From: Paramarasmius palmivorus
Taxonomy: Eukaryota; Basidiomycota; Agaricomycetes; Agaricales; Marasmiaceae
Direction of reading: 5' to 3'
DNA length: 56,747 bases
NCBI GenBank assembly: GCA_037176845.1
Contig: JAYKXP010000223.1
Location: 1 to 56,747, forward strand
A program made the position numbers and the translations under genes. Positions 1-11,914 of this stretch are shown here, in pieces; position 1 is the first letter of the stretch; every line of letters starts with the position of its first letter. The notes under the pieces are model-generated. The model searched no databases, was not told the DNA's origin, and saw nothing but the letters and a program-made list of their open reading frames with translations.

Positions 1-489
1 ACTGACAGTGCACTCTTGATGTTGTTCCGTTCTTTGGAATGAATAATTGAATTAGGTGCCCGCACCTCTAGCCTTTTGTTGAGCTCTTCATCATTCTCTG
101 TCATCAAATCTCACGGGTGCGATCTTACTTTCCCAGCGCTTACGGTTGTATCTGTCATTTGGGGCTGGCGGCACATATATACGTTCATGTGGAGTAGCAC
201 AGGCCTATCACTAAGCACCAGGCGCTACAGATAGCACGTTCCTATCAGAACACGGCAACCCTCGATAGAATACGACTGCATTTGATGGAAACTATCGGGA
301 CAAATGCAAGGCGCGTTCTTCCTGTCAAAGAATATATATATATATCTCCTCCGTACAGGGCAACGGCTCTCACAGCTTCCATGAGTTCTCTTTCTCGTGA
401 AGATATCATCTGGCTGTCCGTCACTTTCTCTCCCTTTTCTTTACATGCTTTACTCAATTGCCCACACAGAGCACTTCCGCGTCTCCTAG
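1..489. other. No recognisable gene; AT-rich flank
   Basis: I see no coding region I can support upstream of the DUF6534-like exons. A short TA run (about 331-343) is the only obvious structure. The first exon expected for a DUF6534 protein, a start codon followed by a first transmembrane helix, could not be found here. Confidence 0.4.
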
Positions 490-975
490 CCTTTGCTTTC
501 AACTGGGGTTTAATCGGTGCACTCTCCGTACAGGTATACATCTACTATACCACCTTCAGAAGTGATAGCAATGTCTTCAAGGTTCTAGGTAGTTCACATG
601 AATCATGATGCGTAACGAAATGCGTCTCACTCACTCAGTGGACAGTGTACACAGTTTTCGCTCTAGATTGGGCTCAAACTATCTCGGCCACATACGATGC
701 TACTCAGTGGTTTGCAGTTGGATGGGGAGACACCAACGCGCTTGATCTCCTGCACTCAGAGTTTCTTAATGTTCCTCTGTTGACTAGCTTGATTGGAGCA
801 ATAGTCCAAGTGAGTTCTGCTTCATGTATACTACGAGTAGCTCGTTTGCTTATGTGACATTCAAGATCTTCTTCGGTTGGAGGATCTGGACTCTGTCGAA
901 ATCCAAAGCCGTATTTGCTTTCATCATCTTCATGGCTCTTCTGCAACTTGCGGGTGCAGCCGCTGTTGCGCACTA
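490..975 (+). pseudogene. DUF6534-like membrane protein, truncated remnant
   Basis: Three exon-like blocks match the middle of the fungal DUF6534 (multi-helix plasma-membrane) family. Block 1 (about 500-585) contains VQVYIYYTTFRSDS. Block 2 (646-810) contains YTVFALDWAQT and a hydrophobic stretch ending LIGAIVQ. Block 3 (about 858-975) contains FFGWRIWTLSKS followed by a transmembrane helix. The blocks join in phase with a GT donor at 585 and an AG acceptor at 645. The start exon and the C-terminal three helices are missing: after position 980 I find no exon resembling the next helix. Family members are usually 300-350 residues and only about 130 are visible. Their function is not established. 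An undetected diverged exon could still exist, so the pseudogene call is an inference. Confidence 0.6.
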
Positions 976-1657
976 TGTAAGTCGTTATCCCAATGCATCC
1001 CGAAAAATCAGACCAACTTGAAATTCATATACAGCTCATTCTCGAGCCCCGAGAAACCATAGTTTGAATACACAATCATTATGAGCCACACTGAAAACCA
1101 AAATCCTACACTGACCTTGTCCTTGAAGGCGGAAAGCAGAACGCTGAACTCTGGATGCCTAGTCCACCAAGCAAGCTATCCAGAATGAGATTTCCATGTG
1201 CACGACCTCAGTTCTGCATTCTTTTGAAGACCTTCGTTGACATAGACATCAAGAAAGCCAGTCGTCGTCGAATATCGATGAACATGGAAGGTGAAAGGAG
1301 AGACAAGAAATGAGACCGGTGACCTCATCTTCGTGGCTGCGCAGTTGCTTCGCAACGCCGGGACAAATGGGGTTTCTCCTTGATCTGATGACGGACTTGG
1401 CAGGCATTTTTGCCGTTACCGCGTTCCATCCGCGTCTTGACCTTCTCCTCCATCTCCCTCGTCCTCGTACTCCTCCAGAATTCGCGAAAAAATGCTAGAA
1501 AATGCTACCTCGAAGCTAGATTGTTTGGCTCGATCGAATTATGACCAAATCACGCCAAAGCGGAACCAAACAAGCCCCTCAGTATAATTGGCTTCCGAGC
1601 TGCACACGACTTTTCCCCACTTCTTTGCTCTTGACTATCATCATCTGCTACTACGAA
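976..1657. other. Intergenic, 5' flank of the Trp-motif gene
   Basis: No supported gene. The last part (about 1,500-1,657) is probably promoter and 5' leader of the gene starting at 1658; it is pyrimidine-rich just before the start codon, as is common in basidiomycetes. Confidence 0.4.
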
Positions 1658-3161
1658 ATGCCTTTCCAAACTTCTAACATGCTTGCATTCAATATTGAAG
1701 AACTCTTCAAGACTGCATTGCACGTTCCTGTTCAATCTATTGCCCCGCAGTTGACTATGCTTCCAAGCTTTTATAGCGCGTCGTCGACTCAAAAAGGGGC
1801 TAGTGGTGTTGGAGAACCTTCTCTTGGTGCACCTTCGGGTGGTATCATGGGTTGGGTCCCATCTCACGAACCAGTCAACTATGCTAGGACCGAGTCACAG
1901 GAGGCCCCTGCTCATCGTGCACCGGCACCTTCGGGTAGGCTCATGAGTTGGACGCCTCCCGTTGAGGAGCCTATCACAGCTTCTCATGCCGAGTTGGGTA
2001 CGGTGAGTAGTCAATCTCCTGCTGGGTCGCGTGCTTCGGCAGGTATCCAAGTTTTGGGCTGGACCCCTGAGGATCCTATCGAAGCGCGAGAAGTACTTAC
2101 AGCAGGACCGGCTCTCAACGCAAGTGGAATCTGTCGAGCTCCAGGTGCTAAGGGTACTCTCATGAGCTGGTTGTCCGAGGAGGATTCGAGCGAACCCCTG
2201 GTACGTCTTTAGGGGCCATCGATGTCTCGCTTTTGCTGACGCCGTATCTACCTCCATAGACATCGCAAGACAATGCAACGGGCGCAACTAGTACAATCAT
2301 GAGCTGGCTTCCATCGGAGGATTCGAACGAATCCCTGGTGCGTGTTTAGGGGTCCTCGATGTCTCACCTCCACTAACGCAGTACCTACCTCCATAGGCCT
2401 CCCAAGATTCATACGACAGTGACACTGAATACGAGGAGATCGTCTACATCCAAGTACGTCGTTCATCGTCGACGTCGTTACTTCTGATCGTTACTCATGG
2501 CGTCATATAGGACCCTCGCACCAAGACGAAGCAATTGCATAGCGTTCAAGTCGTCTCGGCCGTACCTAAATCACTCACGAGAGAGCTCTTTACAATCCCG
2601 GAGGAAGACGAGTCCCAGTCTCAAACTGCCAGTCCTGATGGTACGTCTCCTATCACTCTTGTTGGCGAGGCGAGCGAGCAGGCAGAGAAAGTTGGCGTGG
2701 TGTATGTTGAGGATGTAGATGTTGTTGATGTGACTATGGCTGAATGTGATGACGCTGCAAGTGTTGATACGTGTGAGGAGGTTAGCGTGGATGTTCAAAT
2801 CGAAAACATGCTCCAAAAAGCGTTGGAGTGGACCACAGTCGTCGAGGAAGCGTACAAGTCTGGTAGGATTGTCGGCTGGGACGCGAGTGCTTTGTACGTC
2901 CCGAGGATACCTAGTTTGTGTAATGTCGACGTTGAGGTTGCGGAGCCTGGTGATGGTGTTATGAACTGGGAATGCGTGTTGGACGAGGCTGACGCGTTGA
3001 CTTCTACGGAAGGGGCTGAAGACTGGTTCACAGAGTTCCAGGAATTCTGTGAGTACTGGACTCTCCCTGACTGCCCTGACCTTTCTCCTATTACTTTCAA
3101 GTCGGAGGACGAGAGGCAGGATGTGTGGAATCGTTTGATGGATGCTCTTTGCTCGGTGTAG
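1658..3161 (+). CDS. Hypothetical protein with repeated Met-Ser/Gly-Trp motif, four exons
   Basis: I do not recognise a family. Exons 1658-2200, 2260-2337, 2397-2453 and 2511-3161 are all phase 0 and give 442 residues. The ATG at 1658 follows a pyrimidine-rich leader; an upstream ATG at 1541 is in frame but less likely. The protein is low-complexity and acidic. It carries a recurring short motif of the form I/L-M-S/G-W-x-P-x-E: IMGWVPSHEP, LMSWTPPVEEP, VLGWTPEDP, LMSWLSEEDSSEPL and IMSWLPSEDSNESL, with weaker IVGWDAS and VMNWEC near the C-terminus. Introns 1 and 2 are clearly homologous to each other, so exon 2 arose by tandem exon-intron duplication. The C-terminal 200 residues are acidic with Trp-rich segments and no motif I know. 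A diverged piece of similar sequence (a short VQVENM match) lies near 8,845. A soluble scaffold or regulatory role is possible but unsupported. Confidence 0.65.
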
Positions 3162-5038
3162 AGGGCGGCCTTATGGGTCGTTTCTCGGACTTTCTGCATG
3201 GACACGGACATGGACCTCTTTTTCTTGCAATCTTCGGACACGGACCTTTGGCATGGACCTTTTGTTACTCTGGGACTTGGATGGACTTCATGTATTCTCG
3301 GACACCTTTCTCTGGGCGAGGCGATGGACTTTGCGTTGTTGCAGACTAACCTTGACAGGACCTCTACTTGGGATTTATTCCACATTATGGTAAGATTTTT
3401 TCATTGTTCACGCTACTAACACTCAACAGTATTCGACTTTGTGAATCGCCGCAAGAATTAACTCAAGGACTGGGTAAGTATGATAAAAGTATTTGTTCAT
3501 TTCTTCGTTTGAACTCTACCTTCGCTCTATCTCGTTTTTCCTTCCTGTTCTCGTTTTTTGTTTTCCTGCTCGTTCTTTCTATCACATCTTCAATCTCTGT
3601 TTCCTCTGTCTCTTTTTCTCCTGTCCCCTTTCTCTCTTCTCGTTTCCTCCTCGTCTCTCATCTGTTTTTGTTTCCCCTCTCGTTTTCTTTTCTTTCTCTC
3701 CTCTTCCTTTCTTTGTTTCGTTTCTGCCTTGTCTATTCCTCCGTCTCTCCTTCCTCATTTCTCCTGTCGTTTCTTCTTTTCCTTTCCTCGTTTCTCTTCT
3801 CGTTTCCTTTCGTTTCTGCTCTATATCTCCGTCTCGTCTCTTTATCCTCTTTCTTCGTCTCTCCTTACTCTTTTCCTTCCATCGTTTCGTTTCCATTCTA
3901 TCTCTCTCTTTTCTTTGTCCTTCTCCCCTTTTCGTTTCTCTTTTCGTTTCTGTTTTTCTCCTTCTCAGTCTCTCCTCTCTTTTCCTTCGTTTCGTTTTCC
4001 GCTCTATTTCTCTTTTTCTATCTCATTCTCATTCGTCCTTCTCTTCGCACCTTTCATTCCCTTCCTGTTTCTTCTCTTCCAAACCCGCCCGGTTCTCAGC
4101 TTCGGCTGATTTTCACTGAGGCGTGGTACGGAACAGAGCGATCTCGCTCCAATTACAAGGACACGGCTTATATACCCCATATACCCTCATACCCCGCTAT
4201 ACCATTGCGCAAACCCTGGAAGGTGAGATCCAGCACCAGTGTTTATTTCCATCCGATACTGACTGGGACATGTTCACAGATTTTTCCATCCCTACGGAGC
4301 ATCCAGGTAACCGCAAGCTGGACACAGAAGCACGAAATACCCAATTGCGCTCGAGATCTATCAGGCGACACTTTCAACACTCGGTTAAGCTGCAGGTCTC
4401 AAGAACTTCAAGATACGATGTCGATCCGTGGACCAAGCCTCAAGGTATGGATTATTTCTGCATTTGAAAGACAGTTCTCTGACCAGTGTACCTTTCGATA
4501 CCACAGGAAGATTGTCATCAAGACACAAGAGCATACACAAGTCGTGCGGTACTTTGTCGAGAGGTACGCCCTGATCTCAACGTTTGCAGACTCAGGTGCT
4601 AACGCACGGCGGGAGATAGATGTTAGGAGTGGGATTTCAGGGGAAATGGGAACTCGAATGCGTCAATCTTCTGGCAAATTGTATCATTGGATCTGTTTGT
4701 GTTGTATCGCATTGAAAATCGAAGATTCGCATTTATCATCGACCTCGACCCAGAGCTCGTCGACGTCGGCAAATTCCGTCGGGTATGGTTCCTCGCACAA
4801 AAATCTTCAGGATGCATTGCTCCATAGGAATGACGCATAAAGAACGAGCTCTACTTGCCTCTGATCTGAGCCGGCTCCAAGACATAGTGACTTTATTATC
4901 AAGCGCTGCAGGTATTCGCTGATGATAAAACCAAGACACCGCTTCCAGCCAAAGACTCGAATCACAGGTACGTGGTAGTAATTGTCCATTCAATCCCTCA
5001 TTAGAATCTAATCGACCTTGATACAAAACAAGAGTAGG
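3162..5038 (+). repeat. Dispersed repeat with 600-base polypyrimidine tract (copy 1)
   Basis: The region holds a 3' flank rich in GGAC/CGGACAC words (3,175-3,350), then a near pure C/T tract from about 3,500 to 4,085 made of TTTCTC/TCGTTTC words, then a segment with CGCTCCAATTACAAGGA, a CCCCGCTATA word and GGTGAGAYCAGC (4,140-4,300). The same order of words recurs at 8,800-9,600, so both are copies of one repeat or of a duplicated gene end. The long open frame spanning 3,368-4,840 on the plus strand is mainly a product of the stop-poor pyrimidine tract and is not called as a gene. From 4,300 to 5,038 I see nothing I can support. Confidence 0.55.
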
Positions 5039-7027
5039 CTATGAAGCAAAATTGATGTTCCCAGTTTCTATGAATTCCTGCTTGTAACGCTGACCATTCA
5101 CGGTACCCTGAACCTCTAGATGTGATGGACTACCAGTAGTATTTGCAGAGAAGAACGTGAAACCAGCAATTGCAGGGAAACGCTCATCTGGGAGTAACTG
5201 AAGTGTCTCTCTTTTTGGCAAGAAATCAGTCGGCGAGGTTGCAGGCTCATAGGTCGTAATTGACACTTGAGATGTCACGTCGCCTCGAACCTTTCATTAA
5301 AGACCCTCAATTAGTACTTTGAATAGTGAATAAAATAGGATGTACGGGTAGACGCACCGCGATAACCAGGTTCATGAAATTGCTAAAGTCCTCGGGTTTG
5401 AAGAAGCGCTTGGATCGGTCCATATCCAGCAACACCAAATCCTGGTCGATTTCATATCCTGATCCACCGTTATCAACGACTACCACTTCTGAACCATCTC
5501 CTTCGTCGATCTGGAACCAGAACTTTGAGATAGAGCTTGTCATGTTGACCGAGGTTCTGAAAGAGTACTGTGTTGCCGATGTTAAACCTCGCAATTTCGC
5601 CAAATAGGTAAGGCTGCTAGGGCGGCTTTCTATCGCGTCCGCAGAACAACCAGAGGTGCCGCACACTGAACCCTGGCGGTCACCCCATAATAACGTGACT
5701 TTTCTTTGTGGGTTTGAGGAAAGGACCTATTCGCAAAGTAGGTCGACTCGCACGCGAGAACAGCATAAGGTCCGACTTACCCGTATGCTCGTAGTGAATG
5801 TGAAAGAGCCAGCATCATTGGGGTACAGTCTAGTATCGCCAACTTTGTATTCAATAGGCTCCACGATATCGGACAACTCGACACCATTGGGTACTGTATT
5901 AATCATCTTTTCAAACAAGCTGCTACAGACTTGGCGGAAGTCTTCTGAGGATGCGATACTGGTGACATGGTGATTAGGACCGAGAGGAGCGGTAATACGA
6001 AGGACACGAACCTTTGCATTGTGGCATTTCCATCACTGGAAAATATACGCAAATCCGAATTTGTCGTCGAATTGGGGCCAGTAACAAGAGGGTTATTAGT
6101 GGTACCGTCGAGGTATTCGGCCACACTATCGAAGGTGCCAGTGAGTATCGACAATTATAGACATGTAAGCAAACGTCTATCGGACTCACACTCTATTGTC
6201 AAATTCAACAGTCGAGTCAAACGTCGTGAAATTGACCGAAGTATCATGAATAACTTCCGGAAAATCTTCACGTCGAACACCTCCCAAGGTATGTCCACAC
6301 GCAACGAGTCCAATCATCTCTGATTGCGTGAAGCCTTGACGCCTGAAAGATTCCGTGTGCGATTCCAAGTCTTGCTGAGGTTCAGGAACGCCAGGTGGGC
6401 CTGCTGCCAACGCGTCGACTCTTCCCGCTCTGAATGGGACTATAGGCCCTCCACATGCAGCTACGCCAATTACTGTACCCATCGCTATCAAATCTGCCAC
6501 TGTTCTCAAACGGGTCAGTATGGACTACGAGAGTGTGATTGTGATTGTGACTCACAGCCGTTGGCAGGACTAGTGAAGAAGACAAAGTCAGTGATTGAAT
6601 CTGCCATTCCCGAGCCAATGTTCTGAAAAGTGAAAGGCATAAGTATCAGACTAGAACGAAGCCAGCAGAATTTTGGGGTCCGCATACTTCAGCTCTATCC
6701 AGCTCGTACGCGATCGAAGCATCCAATCCACCAGTACCGTCGTCTACGTTATGTGTTGACATATCATGGTACGCCTGACGAACAGTGTCAATATCAAGTC
6801 CTCCATAATAATATCGTTATTGAAGGACCTACAAGTCGGACCCACTGGGCAGCAAAAGTCGTCTCGTCACGATCAGTACAGTCAATCGCCAGGGCCGAAA
6901 GGAAACTTCCACCGAAAAGAACGTGATCGGCATATTCGACTTTGTAATCTGGCCAATGGTACGCCGCGGCGCCGTTCAACAAGATGGCGCTGAGAAGCCA
7001 GGTTGGCATGATAGGCAGTGGAGGCAT
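5039..7027 (-). CDS. Secreted heme peroxidase, plant-type peroxidase superfamily
   Basis: The protein starts at 7027 with a hydrophobic signal peptide (MPPLPIMPTWLLSAILLNG). The first intron joins QWVRL to AYHDMSTHN, giving the distal Arg and distal His motif R-L-A-Y-H-D of the plant/fungal peroxidase superfamily. DDGTGGLDASIAYELDR follows. The next exon carries ACGGPIVPFRAGRVDA, then LVACGHTLGGV with the proximal heme-ligand His. Downstream exons contain NPLVTGPN, SDLRIFSSDGNATMQ and MINTVPNGVELSDIVEPIE. The C-terminal 200 residues are beta-rich and end at a TAG at 5039. Introns are about 50-70 bases. This matches the basidiomycete hydrogen-peroxide-using peroxidases that have an extra C-terminal domain. 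It lacks the visible Mn-binding or exposed-Trp features I would need to call a ligninolytic class II enzyme, so the substrate is unknown. The reading frame appears intact. Confidence 0.85.
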
Positions 7028-8799
7028 GATAGGGTGGTTGGTGATTCATTTTGAGGGAGAATAATAGTTGTTTTTATACTCTGAACGGTGAACGGTGAGC
7101 TTACACCGTGATGCGACAAGTTGAGGAAGGATTGCTGTTGAGAGAACCAGAGAAGTCGATATTCCGAATCCTGTGTTATGGATTGACTTGGCCTGTAGGT
7201 TGGAACGGGGCTGAAGGATATGTGCCTGATTTTGAATTCATCAATCATCAAGGGTCAACACAACGACGGAGAAAGCTGATATGTATCATTGATTAACCAA
7301 CCACGACGCTTCTAATTGCCAGTGGGAGTACTACAAGTTTCAAGAGTTAGCACCATTTCACGAGCAGCGAGATCCAACTTGACAACTTACTGGCTACATG
7401 AAGACCCTCATCCTTTGAGGAGAGGGTGAAATGTTGACAGGACCAAGCCTGAGTGAATTGGTGGAAGTATCATCTCATCCCATCGCCGCAGTCAGCAGGG
7501 CTACGTCGTATGCTGCGGACAGTAACAAGATGCCTTGGTTGTGATCTTGGCGGAGGTTGTTGCGCACCGACCGTCCAGCTTGTAGAATGTAGGCCAACGA
7601 AGGCCGTTGGCCCGGGTGCAAGGTACGACTCAAGTTTGTTGTTTGATTTTCTTGAAGGAAGGTTTTCAGCCATTTGCCAGTGATTCGAGAATCATGGTTA
7701 TTTGCTAAGACCTGACGCGAAGAGCAACAGTTGATATGAGACGAGTGGCTCGGGTAGTGTGACGATAATGCAACAAGAAACGCACCAGAACTTGAAGTTC
7801 AAGTCATTCGCAGCGAAGTAAGGGTCTTGGCAGGATTAGTGGGAAGGCTATGGAAGAAGCCACGTTAAACAATGGACTTGTCGTGAAAATGAAAAGACAT
7901 ACCTATGATTCGAACTTCACTGCTTGTCTTCAGGTTGGTAAAGTCGATAGGTCGGCTGCATGGTAGGATCGAGAACAGTTTGTTCTAAGAATGAGCTTTA
8001 GAAACACGTACACACGTGTCCTTGTCCCATCTTTCTGCCCCGAAAAATTTAGCGCTTATTTCCTCAACGGGAACCTGGTGTTTACGAATCCAAAGGGGTT
8101 GGGGGAGGCGGGCTAGGGAATTCTATGCAGAGGTTGAGTCGGAAAATACATGTTCCAAGCGCTCGAAAGTGACAGGGCCTGGGAAAGTTCGAGGCGCCCC
8201 AGCACTGCCACACTTCCTGCGTTACTTGAACTGTCCCCCACATCCCAGTACGACACGAGCTAAACACGACCCCTCTTCCCCGTGTTTTAGGCCAGAGATT
8301 GGTGGTGAAACGAGTTACGACCGCGAGAGTTGGGGGTCTATCACAGCTAGTACCATTGGCATATGCATCACTCACCAAATTTTCCTTTTGCTTTTGCTTC
8401 GGATATCCTACGCGTCAAAAAGCGTCGAGCGGTATGTAGATCTTGTTCGTGTGTGCTTTCCCGCTCTTTTGTTGTTTTAGCTGCGTTAACCAAGCCGATT
8501 GTATTTCGTCGGCGTCGCTTTCCAGGACACCCTGCGCCCGCCAAGAAAGTTGGACAATCGAGCTCCACAGTTTTTGAGCGCTGAACGAGTAGATGAGCTA
8601 GTTGCGGTTCACTATCGCAGGTACGTGAACCTGATCATGCATCATGAGCCGACAAATTCAATCGCTACCTTTACATTTACACTAATGGCATTCCTTCGTA
8701 CTTCGTAGACTTCCTGTGTGCTCGGTTACACATACACATTCGACGATCTCTACTTTCCCGCAGGCATCTGGACTATGAACAGCTCCCCATCAAGTCAGG
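7028..8799. other. Intergenic; promoter side of the peroxidase gene
   Basis: No coding region could be supported on either strand. The first 100-150 bases upstream of 7027 should contain the peroxidase promoter, but I see no clear TATA box. A pyrimidine-rich stretch near 8,370-8,480 and several short open frames show no family similarity. Confidence 0.4.
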
Positions 8800-9620
8800 A
8801 AAGCGCCGGCCCTTTTTCGTTGTCGTCCTATTCTTACATCTCCCAGGATGTTCAAGTCGAAAACATGGACCCTTTTTCGGACAGGACGCTTGGACGCTTT
8901 TTCTTGTTGCACCTTGATCGCATTTTTTCGTTGGTCGCGCAGACGCTACTAACCCTCGACGGCAACTCGGGGATTGGGTGAGTATAGTAAGTTTTCCTTC
9001 CTGTTTTGTTTTGTCTGGTTTCCTAGCTGCTCGTTCTTTGTATCTCGTGTTTTATGTGTTTCTTCCTTTCGTTTCATTTCTCTTTGTTTCCTCGTTTCTC
9101 GTCTCCTTCGTTTCGTTTCTCATCTCGTTTCCACTCTATCTTGTTTGTCCTTCTCGCTTCTCAGTTTTCACTGCTTTCTTTTTCTTTACCTCTCTTTCTC
9201 AGTCTCCTCTCTATTTCCGTCTTTTCTCTCTCGCTCTCGTTCGTCCTTCTCCTCGCTCCTCTCTTTTCCTTTCTATTTTCTTCTCTTCCAATCCCGGCTA
9301 CACCAAGTCCGCTCCAATTACAAGGAAACTCACCGAACCGGCCCCATACCCCGCTATAGGAAGGTGAGACCAGCGTGTATTCGTCACGGTCGTCATCCGA
9401 TACTCAAATTGCGCTGGCGGCTGGCTCGCGAGGTACAACAGTTCTTGGGTTTGAGGGGTACGAGATACGAGATACTTACAAGGACGGTAGTTCTGGGAGC
9501 TCAACTGAAACGAACGCGATTTTTTCTGGCTGTTGTATCTATGACCATGTATGCTAAAGTTGAACCAACCTCGACGCGTTGAATTTGTCGATCTCGGTGC
9601 CCGGCTATGTCTTGCTGCTA
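8800..9620 (+). repeat. Dispersed repeat with polypyrimidine tract (copy 2)
   Basis: This is a diverged copy of the 3.2-4.3 kb repeat. It has a GTTCAAGTCGAAAACATG word shared with the 3' part of the gene at 1658-3161, GGACCCTTTTTCGGACAGG words, a CTAACCCTCGACGG to GGGATTGGGTGAGTAT junction, a C/T tract of about 300 bases (8,990-9,295), then CGCTCCAATTACAAGGA and GGAAGGTGAGACCAGC as in copy 1. It is shorter than copy 1 mainly because of the shorter tract. The shared 3' coding word suggests the copy came from a duplicated paralog of the Trp-motif gene, now eroded. Confidence 0.5.
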
Positions 9621-9779
9621 CTCCGTGGGCCCAAGTAGATAACGTTCGACAGCTATGTAGCAAAGTCACCGATAAGAAAGTCTATGTCAAAGCAGCAGTA
9701 ACGATCGCAATACATAATATACCATAAAGTACCCTCAAAAAATAAAAATACACCCAACCCAAAACCACACGCCTAACAC

Positions 9780-11179
9780 TCAACACCCCATCGTCCACTC
9801 CCTTCTAACCTCCCCAACCCAAGCCATAACGCAATAAACGACCGCAGGGGGTAGTATACACTTCCACACCACTTCGTTCCAATCCCATCTCCTACCACCC
9901 CATCTGCCGCCTCTCCATCTTCCTTTGCCCCCTTTCTCCCTGTCTCCTTCCCTATCTCCTTCTCCCTCTAACCTAGCACCAGAAACACCCCCAAAACTAT
10001 CCCGGTCCCACCACAAATTACTAGTAACCCAAATCTGCACCGCCCTCGAACAACACGTCGACGTCCCAACAACCGCCCACGCAACTACCGGTCTTCTCCC
10101 CACGTCCACGACTGTCATCGTCATCTGTGTTGCTGGCCAGCAGATGGCTTGTAACCCCAGCAGGCGAATTAGGGTTGGTAAGGGCGGGTAGTACACTTGC
10201 CAACGCGTGAGGAGGCCGGATGTTAGGGCGTGGCATTGGTGTGCTGTTAGGAGGGCCTGCGAGGAGTGAGATGGGAGAAGAAATGGGTTGGGTGTAAGGG
10301 AGAAGGAAGGAAACGTACCCAAAGTATCGAAACGACATAATCTACTCTATCTGGTTTCCTGCTCCCCACATCCTCATCTTCGGCGTTGTCGTAGTGAACA
10401 ATACACAAAACACACCACAGCACACCTATAAACGCCGGTACCACCGCTAGAAGGCGGAAACACTGGTATAGGAACCGGAGCGGCTTTTCTTGGCGTTTGT
10501 GATGAGGTGTGGAGAGTGCGAGGGATGTGAAGGTGGTGGAACGTGCGGTTGGGAGGTGTTTAGGCTAGCTCGTCGTTAGTAGTAGTAGTACTCAAGAAAG
10601 AAAGAAGCGTACCGGCTCGTCGACTTCCGTCTCAGTCTCACCAGCACCTTTCTCTCCAGGCTTTGTGCATATCAACCGCTCGCGTTCTCTTTCCTTGGGC
10701 GTTGTTGTGGATTTGCCTGCGGCGAAACTGAAGATACGAGCGCGTAAGCTCGAGTTTGAGGTCGAGGCGGATTTGTGTGTCGGTGTGTATTGAGGTGGAC
10801 TGCCATTGGGTCTGACGTTGAACGTGCCTGTGCTGTTTGAACGCTTTGCGTGCCAGAGTACGTCGTCGTCGTCGTCAGAGTCATCTCGTGTCATGGGTGT
10901 GGATAAGGGCATGGAGATTGGTAAGATGGTGATTGGTGCGAGTGGTGTTAGAGGTGTGAGAGGTGTGTAAGGCGTAAGAGGTGTGAGAGGTGATGTAGAA
11001 GCTGAAGTCGAGTAGGGAGGAGGACGTTTTGAACAAAGATTGATGTTGAGCGTAGGCGATGACTTTGATCGCTTTTTTGCGGTTACCGTCACCGTGTTCC
11101 TGGAGGTGGAGGTGGTTTTGGAACGTCGACGGACGTACGGTTTGTTCGTGGTTTCGGATTCGTCTTCGGAGGATATCAT
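9780..11179 (-). CDS. EOS1: N-glycosylation protein EOS1-like ER membrane protein
   Basis: The order of blocks is that of the Eos1 family (ER membrane protein linked in yeast to N-glycosylation and oxidative stress tolerance). A long disordered N-terminus (start 11179, MISSEDESETTNKPYVRRRS) has PLTPLTP repeats. A membrane segment LYQCFRLLAVVPAFIGVLWC follows across an intron, then WQVYYPPLPTLIRLLGLQAI. Next come an AICWPATQMTMTV helix, RPVVAWAVVGTSTCCSRAVQ and a tryptophan-rich RRWDWNEVVWKCILPPAVV helix, ending REWTMGC at 9780. The YYPPLPTLIRL and CWPAT blocks are the diagnostic ones. At least two introns (near 10,330-10,430 and 10,560-10,620) interrupt the frame. A Gly/Arg/Glu-rich loop (residues written GEGDREGDREKGG) separates the last two membrane parts. 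The frame is open, so the gene is probably functional. Confidence 0.82.
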
Positions 11180-11844
11180 CTTGGGATACCGATTACAGGA
11201 TACAGGGGATTTAAATATATATACGGACAATTGTCTTAGATTCGTCCCTGGCTTCTGTTACATGTCACTTCAAGTCAAAGGTCGTTCGTTATCTCACTAA
11301 CAAACTTTTCATTCGTATGGCTGCTTATCGGAATCTCGCAGCCTTACAGAGTTTTAACCTCGGAAGAGAAGGCAAGCCACAGGAATGTAGGGCGTCACTG
11401 CCATCATCATCATCCTTATCATTGCTAATGAAGAACCGAAGCTGTCGGATTCGGCTTTCGGTTCCTAGCGTTGGAATGGGAAACCGTAAAGCCTCTTTTA
11501 ATAGCTCTTAACATGAATCTACAGCTTTGTGTGATAATAGATAGAAAAATGGAAAAATACGTACATACTTGGATTTTAAACAGCCTCCGACTCTTCTATT
11601 GGCGTAACGACTACCGTACTTATCTTGCTCTGAGTCAGTTATTTTCGGGTTTGCAGAGAAGCATTGATATCGATTGGTGGATACGTCGTCTCGATGGGTT
11701 GGAAGAAGTACTTCCTTCCGGTTCCGCATTCGGATTTTCCATCGCTGCATTTGGTTGAGCGACAATGATAAGGATCGTGTGTACGGTGTACGTTTCGCGA
11801 AAGAGACTACAGAGTCCGAGTCCTGCCTTTGGGGTACACCGTGA
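11180..11844. other. Intergenic between EOS1-like gene and transposon
   Basis: No supported gene. An AT-rich stretch with a TATATATA-type word at about 11,213-11,222 lies 35-45 bases upstream of the EOS1-like start and may be its core promoter. The short open frames to 11,844 show no similarity I recognise. Confidence 0.4.
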
Positions 11845-11914
11845 CTAAAACCCACCTGATATGGCCAAATGATGGCACCATCAGAGGCCTTATCCGGATC
11901 GGGTAATGGCGTCT

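Noticed and set aside
3368..4109. Secreted or membrane protein from hydrophobic Phe/Leu/Ser-rich frames
   Set aside because: Hydrophobicity is a by-product of the pyrimidine tract, identical in kind in the second copy at 9 kb.
3368..4840. 490-codon open frame on the plus strand
   Set aside because: Its first two thirds are a C/T-only tract read as Phe/Ser/Leu. All three plus frames stay open there, which shows base bias and not coding selection.
5326..6626. Plus-strand open frames opposite the peroxidase
   Set aside because: They are shadows of the minus-strand exons, which carry the diagnostic heme-peroxidase motifs.
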